From the NCBI GenBank assembly GCA_025355935.1, contig JANXYS010000001.1:1-5444 (forward strand): a stretch of DNA of 5,444 bases, in the 5' to 3' direction. A model generated the notes under the pieces. It searched no databases. It saw only the letters and a list, made by a program, of their open reading frames with translations, and had not been told where the DNA came from. This DNA comes from Chitinophagales bacterium. GTDB lineage: Bacteria > Bacteroidota > Bacteroidia > Chitinophagales > Chitinophagaceae. Shown here piece by piece: positions 1 to 5,328 of this stretch. Each line of letters starts with the position of its first letter. Position 1 is the stretch's first letter. The position numbers and the translations under genes were made by a program.

Positions 1-118
1 GACTACATTTTTAACAGATTTTCTAATCGACTACCTTTTTAGACAATTTTCTACTCGACTACCTTTTTGAGCCATTTTTGAACCGACTACTTTCATCTTC
101 GAAATTGTAATCGACTAG
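1..118. repeat. 28-bp-period tandem repeat array (left end cut by window)
   Basis: The hexamer GACTAC begins at 1, 29, 57 and 85, and a GACTAG variant begins at 113, so the spacing is exactly 28 bp four times running. The box extends leftwards to TCGACTAC or CCGACTAC. It is followed in the first three units by a T-rich stretch, then a variable segment ending in TC or CC. By eye, units 1 and 2 match at about 22 of 28 positions and units 2 and 3 at about 20; unit 4 is more diverged, and after the fifth box the similarity ends. The period is not a multiple of three and stops appear in the forward frames, so this is not a protein repeat. The array probably continues to the left. Its function is unknown. 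Confidence 0.75.
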
Positions 119-216
119 CTTATTAATTGGCCAGGTAAGGATTACGGCCGATAGTGATCCGCGGTTGTGAGTTTTCTGAGTTCAAAACTGTTTGGCTGCC
201 TTTAAGTTTATTACCC

Positions 217-246
217 TTTCTAACTGCCAACTCTTTTTTAACTTTG
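217..246 (+). promoter_or_regulatory. Candidate Bacteroidota-type promoter for the ABC exporter
   Basis: TAACTTTG at 239-246 matches the Bacteroidota -7 consensus TAnnTTTG exactly. TTTC at 217-220, with an 18-nt spacer, is a near match to the -33 TTTG element. The box ends only four bases before the ATG at 251, so the transcript would be leaderless or nearly so. The stretch from 119 to 216 holds no gene. Its only visible structure is a modest inverted repeat, ATTGGCC (126-132) with GGCCGAT (146-152), which includes one G-T pair. Confidence 0.5.
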
Positions 247-250
247 CCTT

Positions 251-2065
251 ATGAGCACTAACCCTGCTGCGCCAAAACCGCGTTTATCGTTGTTAAAACG
301 GGTTTTTACATTTGCAGCACCCTACAAACACAAGTTTTACGGATCCATATTACTGTCAGTTCTACTTGCCGTGATGGCTCCATTGCGTCCTCTGCTCATA
401 CAGTTAACTATCAATGACGGAATAAAAAATCATACAGTTTCGCGCTTTATCCATGGTCCGGGTGGCTTCATCATTGAGATAACTATCATCCAGGTTTTAC
501 TATTGTTTTTGGAAACGGCGGGCCGCTTTTACTTCACCTTTACAACGGCTTCCTTAGGACAGTCTGTTGTGAAAGATCTCCGGGTAACTACCTATAATAA
601 GATTGTGCATCTGAATTTAACGCAGTTCGACAAAACGCCCATTGGTACCCTTACAACCCGTACCATTAACGATATTGAAAGTGTCAACGACATTTTTAGC
701 GACGGCCTGATTCCGATTATTGCCGACCTCTTATCAATTATTTCTATTCTGAGCTACATGTTCTGGGTCGATTGGAGGTTAACGCTCGTATCACTGGCAC
801 CATTTCCCTTCCTTATACTGGCAACTTATTTTTTTAAAGAAACGGTGAATAAATCATTTATTACCGTACGAAATGCTGTCGCCAGGCTTAATGCCTTTGT
901 TCAGGAACACATTACCGGAATGAGTTTGGTGCAGGCGTTTGCTGCCGAAAAAAGGGAGCAGGGTAAATTTAGCAATATCAATAAGGATCATCGGAACGCT
1001 AATATTAAAGCCATTTTTGCGTATTCAGTATTCTTTCCTATTGTAGAACTTGTGTCGGCACTGTCAATTGGTTTACTGGTATGGTGGGCTGCCAAAGAGT
1101 CTGTAGGCCTGGATGCAAAGACTGCGGAGAATTCTGCGGGGATCATTACTGCCTTCATTCTTTGCCTGAATCTATTGTTCAGGCCGCTGCGGGTGCTGGC
1201 GGATAAATTCAACGTATTGCAAATGGGAATGATTGCAAGCGAGCGGGTGTTTAAAATAATTGATAATCCAGACGTTACAGTAAATAACAATCACTATAAG
1301 CCTCAAATCCTGCAGGGTAAAATTGAGTTCAGGAACGTTGATTTCGCCTATCTGGAGGAAAGGTATGTTTTAAAGAATATTTCCTTCGGAGTATTACCAG
1401 GGCAAACTCTTGCTATTGTAGGACATACTGGTAGTGGCAAAACCTCCATCATCAGCCTGATAAACAGGTTATATAGGGTAAATAGCGGCGAGATTCTGAT
1501 CGACGATGTCTCTATTGATCAATATGAGTTGGATTTCCTTCGCAGCCGGATAGGAGTGGTTTTACAGGATGTTTTCCTTTTCAGCGGCTCTGTATTTGAT
1601 AATGTAACCTTAAGGAATACTGATATCAGTCGTGAAGCGGTAGTAGAAGCGGCGAAACTTATTGGATTACACAATTTTATTATGAAGCTCCCGGGCGGAT
1701 ATGATTATAACGTAATGGAGCGTGGAGCAACTCTTTCGCTCGGGCAGCGCCAGTTGTTATCCTTTGTGAGAGCGTTATTATACGATCCTTCCATCCTCAT
1801 CCTCGACGAAGCAACATCCTCAGTTGATTCTGAAAGCGAAGGACTTATACAAAATGCCATCGATAAATTGATTTCCGGCCGAACATCGATTATTATTGCC
1901 CATCGCCTTAGTACCATCAGGAAGGCTGATAAGATTATGGTACTTGACAAAGGGGAAATAAAGGAAATTGGTTCCCACGATGAATTAATGAAAAAAGAAG
2001 GCTTCTATTTTCAGCTTCATGAAATGCAATTTGCGCAAAACACCAAAGCCGAAGTCGAAGGTTAA
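251..2065 (+). CDS. ABC exporter half-transporter (MsbA/multidrug type, fused permease and ATPase)
   Basis: A 604-residue protein, the normal length for a homodimeric type IV (B-family) ABC exporter that moves lipids or hydrophobic compounds out across the inner membrane. Residues 1 to about 330 are the transmembrane domain, with hydrophobic helices near 28-52, 72-92, 152-195, 255-280 and 295-312. Residues from about 357 are the nucleotide-binding domain: Walker A GHTGSGKTS at 391-399, Q-loop Gln439, signature LSLGQ at 496-500, Walker B ILILDE at 515-520 with catalytic Glu520, D-loop SSVD at 523-526 and switch His551. All catalytic residues are present. The third signature residue is Leu rather than the textbook Gly. 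The ATG at 251 is the only sensible start, since the next Met (residue 42) would remove the first helix. The family is certain, the substrate is not: lipid A export (MsbA) and drug export are both possible. Confidence 0.95.
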   Translation: MSTNPAAPKPRLSLLKRVFTFAAPYKHKFYGSILLSVLLAVMAPLRPLLIQLTINDGIKNHTVSRFIHGPGGFIIEITIIQVLLLFLETAGRFYFTFTTASLGQSVVKDLRVTTYNKIVHLNLTQFDKTPIGTLTTRTINDIESVNDIFSDGLIPIIADLLSIISILSYMFWVDWRLTLVSLAPFPFLILATYFFKETVNKSFITVRNAVARLNAFVQEHITGMSLVQAFAAEKREQGKFSNINKDHRNANIKAIFAYSVFFPIVELVSALSIGLLVWWAAKESVGLDAKTAENSAGIITAFILCLNLLFRPLRVLADKFNVLQMGMIASERVFKIIDNPDVTVNNNHYKPQILQGKIEFRNVDFAYLEERYVLKNISFGVLPGQTLAIVGHTGSGKTSIISLINRLYRVNSGEILIDDVSIDQYELDFLRSRIGVVLQDVFLFSGSVFDNVTLRNTDISREAVVEAAKLIGLHNFIMKLPGGYDYNVMERGATLSLGQRQLLSFVRALLYDPSILILDEATSSVDSESEGLIQNAIDKLISGRTSIIIAHRLSTIRKADKIMVLDKGEIKEIGSHDELMKKEGFYFQLHEMQFAQNTKAEVEG

Positions 2066-2070
2066 AAGGA

Positions 2071-2112
2071 AAAGGCCTTTAGTTCGGGGGTCGTTCGGCC
2101 GCAGGTCTTTTT
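2071..2112 (+). terminator. Probable intrinsic terminator of the ABC exporter gene
   Basis: AAAGGCCT (2071-2078) pairs with AGGTCTTT (2103-2110) to give an 8-bp stem with one G-U pair. Inside its loop, GGTC/GGCC can form a second small stem around GTTC. The 3' arm runs directly into a five-T tract (2108-2112). It starts 5 nt after the TAA stop at 2063-2065 and separates the exporter from the ATP synthase genes. Confidence 0.6.
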
Positions 2113-2156
2113 ATGTAAAACCTTTCCCTTGATTTTTAATTTCAGGCGCTGAACCT

Positions 2157-2164
2157 TATCTTTG
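2157..2164 (+). promoter_or_regulatory. Candidate -7 promoter box for the atp operon
   Basis: TATCTTTG is an exact match to the Bacteroidota TAnnTTTG -7 element and ends 20 nt before the atpB start. With the usual 7-nt spacing, transcription would start near 2171, leaving a leader of about 14 nt. The -33 element is weak: the nearest TTG (2129-2131) is 25 nt upstream, longer than usual. Together with the terminator just upstream, this suggests that atpB begins its own transcription unit. Confidence 0.55.
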
Positions 2165-2184
2165 CGGCAAATTTCAGAACGGAT

Positions 2185-3288
2185 ATGGCAGCAAAGAGCA
2201 TCAAATCATTACTGGTGGCGGTTTTAAGCCTGTTTTTGGTATTGGTTTCCACACCGGGTTTTGCCCAGGAACCTGATCATGAAACAGCTACCGGTTCACA
2301 TGGGGCTGAGGAGCAGAAACTGGATCCCGCGAAGATCATTATGGAGCATATAAAAGATGCACATGAGTTCCATTTTTTTACTGCCGGTAACTTTCATGCA
2401 ACGGCGCCTTTACCCGTCATCCTTTATTCAAAAACAAAAGGTCTGGATATTTTTTCATCAAGCCGATTCGGCCACGAAGGTGCAGAAACCTTCAACGGCT
2501 ACCAGTTGCATGAGGGGAAAATATCTTCAACCGATGGTGCGGTGGTGTATGACTTCTCTATTACAAAAAATGTTGTTCAAATGATACTTGCACTAACGGT
2601 GCTGGTATTGCTCATGATAGGAATTGCAAAGAAATACAAAAACGGTATCGGGGTAACTTCCGCACCAAAGGGATGGCAGAATGCAGTTGAGCCCGTTATC
2701 ACTTTTGTGAGGGACGAAGTTGCAAAGCCTAACCTCGGTAAGAAATGGGTAAAATATATGCCTCTTTTACTTACGATCTTCTTCTTCATCCTTATAAATA
2801 ATTTGTTCGGTTTGTTGCCAGGCGCTGCGAATGTAACAGGCAATACAGCATTTACTATTGTTCTTGGGCTGGTTGCCTTAGTTGTAATTTTGTTTAGCAC
2901 TAACGCTCATTTTTGGGGTCATATCTTTTGGCCTCCCGGAGTTCCTTTTCTTGTCAAGCTGATCCTGATTCCTATTGAACTTGCGGGTGTTTTATTGATT
3001 AAGCCGGCGGCACTTATGATACGTCTTTTTGCAAACATGGTTGCGGGGCACATCATCATATTAAGCTTTATTTCGCTAATTTTTATATTTGGTGCAATGG
3101 CTAAAGTTGCGGGTTATGGCTTTTCGCCGATATCAGTGCTGTTTACAGTTTTTATTTATTTTATAGAATTACTGGTAGCATTCATCCAGGCCTTCATCTT
3201 CACCAATTTAACGGCTGTATTCATAGGGCAATCCCTGGAAGGCGGTCATGATGATATCAATGGCCATGATGACCCAATAATCATTTAA
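2185..3288 (+). CDS. atpB: F-type ATP synthase F0 subunit a
   Basis: A 367-residue inner-membrane protein that forms the two proton half-channels against the c-ring. The diagnostic segment KPAALMIRLFANMVAGH (273-289) carries the essential stator arginine, Arg280, equivalent to Arg210 in E. coli. Other hydrophobic helices lie near 130-148, 192-212, 222-242, 257-275, 288-305 and 315-345. The protein is about 100 residues longer than E. coli subunit a. The extra part is N-terminal: a signal-peptide-like leader (Lys4/Lys7, hydrophobic core 9-22, likely cleavage after GFA at residue 27), then a His- and acid-rich soluble stretch to about residue 125. Long leaders of this kind are, to my knowledge, usual in Bacteroidota. 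The C-terminus ends in a His/Asp tail with GHDD at 354-357 and 360-363, encoded by an 11-nt direct repeat (3244-3254 and 3262-3272, one mismatch). It is first in the operon, 34 nt before atpE. Confidence 0.97.
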   Translation: MAAKSIKSLLVAVLSLFLVLVSTPGFAQEPDHETATGSHGAEEQKLDPAKIIMEHIKDAHEFHFFTAGNFHATAPLPVILYSKTKGLDIFSSSRFGHEGAETFNGYQLHEGKISSTDGAVVYDFSITKNVVQMILALTVLVLLMIGIAKKYKNGIGVTSAPKGWQNAVEPVITFVRDEVAKPNLGKKWVKYMPLLLTIFFFILINNLFGLLPGAANVTGNTAFTIVLGLVALVVILFSTNAHFWGHIFWPPGVPFLVKLILIPIELAGVLLIKPAALMIRLFANMVAGHIIILSFISLIFIFGAMAKVAGYGFSPISVLFTVFIYFIELLVAFIQAFIFTNLTAVFIGQSLEGGHDDINGHDDPIII

Positions 3289-3322
3289 GAGTTTTTTTTA
3301 TTCATTATAAAACAGAAGTATC

Positions 3323-3574
3323 ATGACATTGATGACTGTGTTCGCTGAAGTTCAGCTTGGTTATTCTCATTTTGGTGGAGCTATAGGCGCAGGTCTTGCA
3401 GCAATCGGGGCAGGTATTGGTATCGGCCAGATTGGTAAAGGAGCTGTAGAATCTATTGCCCGTCAACCTGAAGCAAGCAACGACATTCGTGCAAATATGA
3501 TCCTGACAGCTGCGTTCGTAGAGGGTGTTGCCCTTTTCGCCGTAATCGCAGGTTTATTGGCTGTATTGAAGTAA
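3323..3574 (+). CDS. atpE: F-type ATP synthase F0 subunit c (c-ring)
   Basis: An 83-residue hairpin proteolipid that oligomerises into the rotating c-ring. Helix 1 (about 14-38) is glycine- and alanine-rich (GAGLAAIGAGIGIGQIG). The polar loop contains the conserved ARQPE (46-50). Helix 2 (about 55-81) carries the ion-binding carboxylate Glu67 in the sequence AAFVEGVAL. The residue after Glu67 is Gly rather than the Ser/Thr found in sodium-binding rings, and the position matching the sodium-ligand Gln of Ilyobacter (Ile34 by hand alignment) is not Gln. Proton coupling is therefore the likelier reading. The start at 3323 has a weak AGAAG 4 nt upstream; Met4 (3332) is a possible alternative that changes nothing functionally. 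It lies 34 nt after atpB and is followed by an unusually long spacer with a strong hairpin. Confidence 0.97.
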   Translation: MTLMTVFAEVQLGYSHFGGAIGAGLAAIGAGIGIGQIGKGAVESIARQPEASNDIRANMILTAAFVEGVALFAVIAGLLAVLK

Positions 3575-3589
3575 TTGCACGCAAAACTG

Positions 3590-3628
3590 ATTACTGCATC
3601 TAAAGCACAGGGCGGAAGATGCAGTAAT
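3590..3628 (+). promoter_or_regulatory. Strong stem-loop between atpE and atpF
   Basis: ATTACTGCATCT (3590-3601) and AGATGCAGTAAT (3617-3628) are perfect 12-bp complements around a 15-nt loop. A U-rich run (ATTTTAATTTT, 3629-3639) follows. The hairpin starts 16 nt after the atpE stop. It could act as a partial terminator or attenuator, or as a 3' barrier that protects atpE mRNA from exonucleases; either would favour the high c-subunit yield the ring needs. The structure is read directly from the sequence and the role is inferred. Confidence 0.75.
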
Positions 3629-3654
3629 ATTTTAATTTTCCGGCTAGCTGTTAA

Positions 3655-3672
3655 TTGTTTCTTTCGAAACAA
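3655..3672 (+). other. Second small stem-loop in the atpE-atpF spacer
   Basis: TTGTTTC (3655-3661) and GAAACAA (3666-3672) form a perfect 7-bp stem with a TTTC tetraloop, 43 nt upstream of the atpF start. Flanking CTAG copies (3644-3647 and 3677-3680) and GGC/GCC could extend it with a bulge. It is AT-rich with no T-tract after it, so a terminator is unlikely. It may mark the 5' end of a processed atpF message, or mean nothing. Confidence 0.4.
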
Positions 3673-3715
3673 GCCACTAGTAACTCATAATTTATAACTT
3701 ACAATCCTTTTTACC

Positions 3716-4210
3716 ATGGATCTTTTATTACCAGCCATAGGCTTAATGTTCTGGGTTTTGATTGCTTTCCTGATCGTATTTTTTCTTCTTAAAAAATATG
3801 CGTGGAAACCTATTATGACTGGTTTGAACGAACGCGAATCAAACATTTCAAGTTCTATAGCAACAGCTGAGAAGGTAAAGCTGGAAATGGCTCAACTTAA
3901 AAACGATAATGAGCGACTTCTGGCTGAGGCACGGGAAGAGAGGGCTTTGATGTTAAAAGATGCGAAAGAAACCAGGGAGAAAATGATTAATGCAGCGAAA
4001 GACGAAGCAAAAATTCAGGCTGCCAAAATATTATCTGATGCAAGTGATTCTATTCAGCAACAAAAAATGGCTGCCCTCACTGATATTAAAAATCAGGTCG
4101 GTATCCTTGTAGTGGAAGTAAGCGAGAAAGTATTAAGAAGAGAACTTTCCAACAGGTCTGACCAGGAAAATTACATCAAGCAACTTGCGAGCGAAGTGAA
4201 ACTAAACTAA
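3716..4210 (+). CDS. atpF: F-type ATP synthase F0 subunit b (peripheral stalk)
   Basis: A 164-residue protein, typical for b (E. coli has 156). One N-terminal membrane helix (about residues 4-26) is followed by the hallmark turn KKYAWKPIM (26-34), equivalent to KYVWPPLM in E. coli. A long, charged, nearly uninterrupted helix (about 37-145, rich in Glu, Lys, Ala and Asp) comes next; it dimerises as the peripheral stalk. The C-terminal part (about 125-164, VGILVVEVSEKVLRREL) is the region that docks onto delta, whose gene lies next. ATG 3716 is chosen because Met11 lies inside the membrane helix. No Shine-Dalgarno is visible before it, as is common in Bacteroidota. It is separated from atpE by 141 nt and from atpH by 68 nt, both long for an atp operon. 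Confidence 0.96.
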   Translation: MDLLLPAIGLMFWVLIAFLIVFFLLKKYAWKPIMTGLNERESNISSSIATAEKVKLEMAQLKNDNERLLAEAREERALMLKDAKETREKMINAAKDEAKIQAAKILSDASDSIQQQKMAALTDIKNQVGILVVEVSEKVLRRELSNRSDQENYIKQLASEVKLN

Positions 4211-4278
4211 GCTTACTAGTACTTTCCTTAAATTTATCGCAAACGATTTTTTTGTTTTGCAGCACAAAGAAAAATGAT

Positions 4279-4842
4279 ATGAATAATCCACGTTTGGCAG
4301 GCAGGTATGCGAAGAGTTTACTTGATCTTTCAATAGAGCAAAAGAGCCTGGAGGCAGTGATTGACGACATGAAGCTTTTGCAGAAGATATGCAAAGGCAA
4401 TCCCGATTTTGTTGCCCTGCTGAAAAGTCCTGTTATAAATTCTGATAAAAAGCAAAAGATTATTGAATCAATCACTCAGAATAACGTGAGCAAGATCACG
4501 ACCTTATTCATTCGTTTACTTATCAATAAAACCAGGGAAAGCAATCTGCCGGAAATCGTAGATGCATTTATAAAACAATACAACGTGCTGAATAACATTC
4601 ACACGGTACAATTCACCACCGCGATGCCGATCAGCGTTGAGTTGCAGGAAGAGATTGTAAATAAAATCAAAGCCGACAAAGCATTGCACCGCATAGAGCT
4701 GGAAACGGTTATCGATGAGAGTATTATCGGTGGGTTTAAATTACAGTTAGGAGATATCCTTGTTGATGCCAGCGTTAGCAGGGATCTGATAGATATCCGC
4801 CGCCAGTTCCAGAATAATGATTACATCCGACAGATCAGGTAA
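4279..4842 (+). CDS. atpH: F-type ATP synthase F1 subunit delta (OSCP homologue)
   Basis: A 187-residue protein, the usual size for delta, which caps the F1 head and links it to the b stalk so that the head does not rotate. The N-terminal helical domain (about 1-105) opens with the family-typical NNPRLAGRYAKSLLDL. The C-terminal part has the conserved signature IIGGFKLQLGDILVDASV (149-166), followed by SRDLIDIRRQF. The ATG at 4279 was preferred over an upstream in-frame TTG at 4252. It places the conserved N-terminus at residue 1, as in other delta proteins, and has a weak AAAGA (4266-4270) upstream. Fourth gene of the cluster. In many Bacteroidota atpA comes directly next, but here about 600 nt without a gene follow. 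Confidence 0.95.
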   Translation: MNNPRLAGRYAKSLLDLSIEQKSLEAVIDDMKLLQKICKGNPDFVALLKSPVINSDKKQKIIESITQNNVSKITTLFIRLLINKTRESNLPEIVDAFIKQYNVLNNIHTVQFTTAMPISVELQEEIVNKIKADKALHRIELETVIDESIIGGFKLQLGDILVDASVSRDLIDIRRQFQNNDYIRQIR

Positions 4843-4857
4843 AAGAAATGACAAGAT

Positions 4858-4888
4858 AAAAGCGCTAGAGATTTTGCCGCGTTTTTTT
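4858..4888 (+). terminator. Weak candidate terminator after atpH
   Basis: AAAAGCGC (4858-4865) can pair with GCGTTTTT (4879-4886), with one G-U pair and a 13-nt loop, and ends in a seven-T run (4882-4888). It begins 15 nt after the atpH stop. The GC core is only three pairs, so termination may be partial. If real, it would end the atpBEFH transcript before the repeat cluster. Confidence 0.35.
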
Positions 4889-4956
4889 GGCATAGTCTTT
4901 TTGTTCTGTATTGCCGAAGTATAGAATGCGCCCTGGTCAAGTTCTAAGCATTAGGA

Positions 4957-5075
4957 GCGATGTTTCCTAGTGATCCCATTCCACACGTCGTTCCTATGGA
5001 ACGGAATTCCTCCTGCTGAATCATTTTTTACCTACACAACGTGCCGATGGCACGACTAAATTATGACCACGAACT
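4957..5075. repeat. Repeat module A, copy 1 (119 bp)
   Basis: Aligns without gaps to 5326-5444 with about 104 of 119 bases identical by hand count, and a fully identical 32-bp core (4978-5009). It holds two hairpins. CGTTCC-TAT-GGAACG is at 4989-5003, enclosed by outer complementary arms ATTCC (4978-4982) and GGAAT (5003-5007). CGTGCC-GAT-GGCACG is at 5040-5054. Most differences lie between or beyond the hairpins. Confidence 0.9.
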
Positions 5076-5088
5076 GTATGAAATACAG
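5074..5088. repeat. Short hairpin CTGTAT-GAA-ATACAG
   Basis: A perfect 6-bp inverted repeat (5074-5079 with 5083-5088) with a 3-nt loop. It shares the loop size of the other hairpins here but not their CC-NNN-GG core. It sits between modules A1 and B1. Confidence 0.6.
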
Positions 5089-5095
5089 GAAGGAG

Positions 5096-5134
5096 AATGC
5101 GTTACTGTATTGCTGTCTTTTTCCCCGTAGGGGT
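5096..5134. repeat. Repeat module B, copy 1
   Basis: Starts with AATGCGTTACTG, continues with TGCTGT and a T-rich stretch, and ends in the hairpin CCCC-GTA-GGGG (5123-5133). It aligns with 5273-5310 with one single-base gap. Confidence 0.75.
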
Positions 5135-5174
5135 GATATGTCGGTAGGTAAAAAACGCATCGAAAAGTCCTGCG

Positions 5175-5185
5175 TCCCGGAGGGA
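5175..5185. repeat. Short hairpin TCCC-GGA-GGGA
   Basis: A perfect 4-bp inverted repeat with a 3-nt loop, again with the CC-NNN-GG core. Present once in the window, just before repeat C1. Confidence 0.55.
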
Positions 5186-5187
5186 AG

Positions 5188-5216
5188 CCGTGTGATTTTT
5201 GTTGGTTTTCTTTGCG
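5188..5216. repeat. Repeat fragment C, copy 1
   Basis: Begins with CCGTGTG and ends with TTTCTTTGCG (5207-5216). The pair CGTGTG plus TTTCTTTGCG recurs at 5313-5328, where the intervening bases are missing. Each copy follows one of the small GG-rich hairpins. Confidence 0.45.
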
Positions 5217-5272
5217 TCTTTTAAATGGCACGAATGCACAATGTCTAAACGTTTCCTTCATTGCGCAAGGAT

Positions 5273-5310
5273 AATGCGTTACTGAAATGCTGTTTCTTAT
5301 CCGTAGGGGT
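5273..5310. repeat. Repeat module B, copy 2 (hairpin decayed)
   Basis: Shares AATGCGTTACTG, TGCTGT and CCGTAGGGGT with copy 1 at 5096-5134. The left arm of the hairpin has changed from CCCC to ATCC, so only a short stem remains around the GTA loop. A self-complementary TTGCGCAA (5261-5268) lies just upstream. Confidence 0.7.
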
Positions 5311-5312
5311 AA

Positions 5313-5328
5313 CGTGTGTTTCTTTGCG
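5313..5328. repeat. Repeat fragment C, copy 2
   Basis: CGTGTG directly followed by TTTCTTTGCG; a shortened version of 5188-5216. Its last three bases overlap the first three of module A copy 2. Confidence 0.4.

Larger units (their letters stand above)
5024..5155. repeat. 12-bp perfect inverted repeat spanning 132 bp
   Basis: TTTTTTACCTAC (5024-5035) is the exact reverse complement of GTAGGTAAAAAA (5144-5155). The interval includes the second hairpin of module A copy 1, a CTGTAT hairpin and module B copy 1. It may be the terminal inverted repeats of a small mobile unit or the base of a long composite stem. No target-site duplication is obvious. Confidence 0.6.

Noticed and set aside
1..118. 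CRISPR array
   Set aside because: The period is only 28 bp and the conserved box only about 8 bp, too short for a repeat plus spacer. The segments between boxes resemble each other.
2357..2584. Open frame of 75 codons on the plus strand inside atpB, and the minus-strand frames inside the exporter and atp genes
   Set aside because: They overlap strongly supported conserved genes in other frames and show no domain-like features.
3244..3299. Terminator at the end of atpB (GGTCAT/ATGACC stem, then a T-run at 3292-3299)
   Set aside because: The stem lies inside the coding region and is 17 nt away from the T-run. The pairing is better explained by the coding direct repeat for GHDD.
3323..3574. 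Sodium-coupled c-ring
   Set aside because: The residue after Glu67 is Gly, not Ser/Thr, and no Gln occupies the sodium-ligand position by hand alignment, so proton coupling is favoured.
4252..4278. An upstream TTG start giving atpH nine extra residues
   Set aside because: The extra residues (MFCSTKKND) are unlike delta N-termini, while the ATG at 4279 places the conserved NNPRLAGRYAKSLL right at the start.
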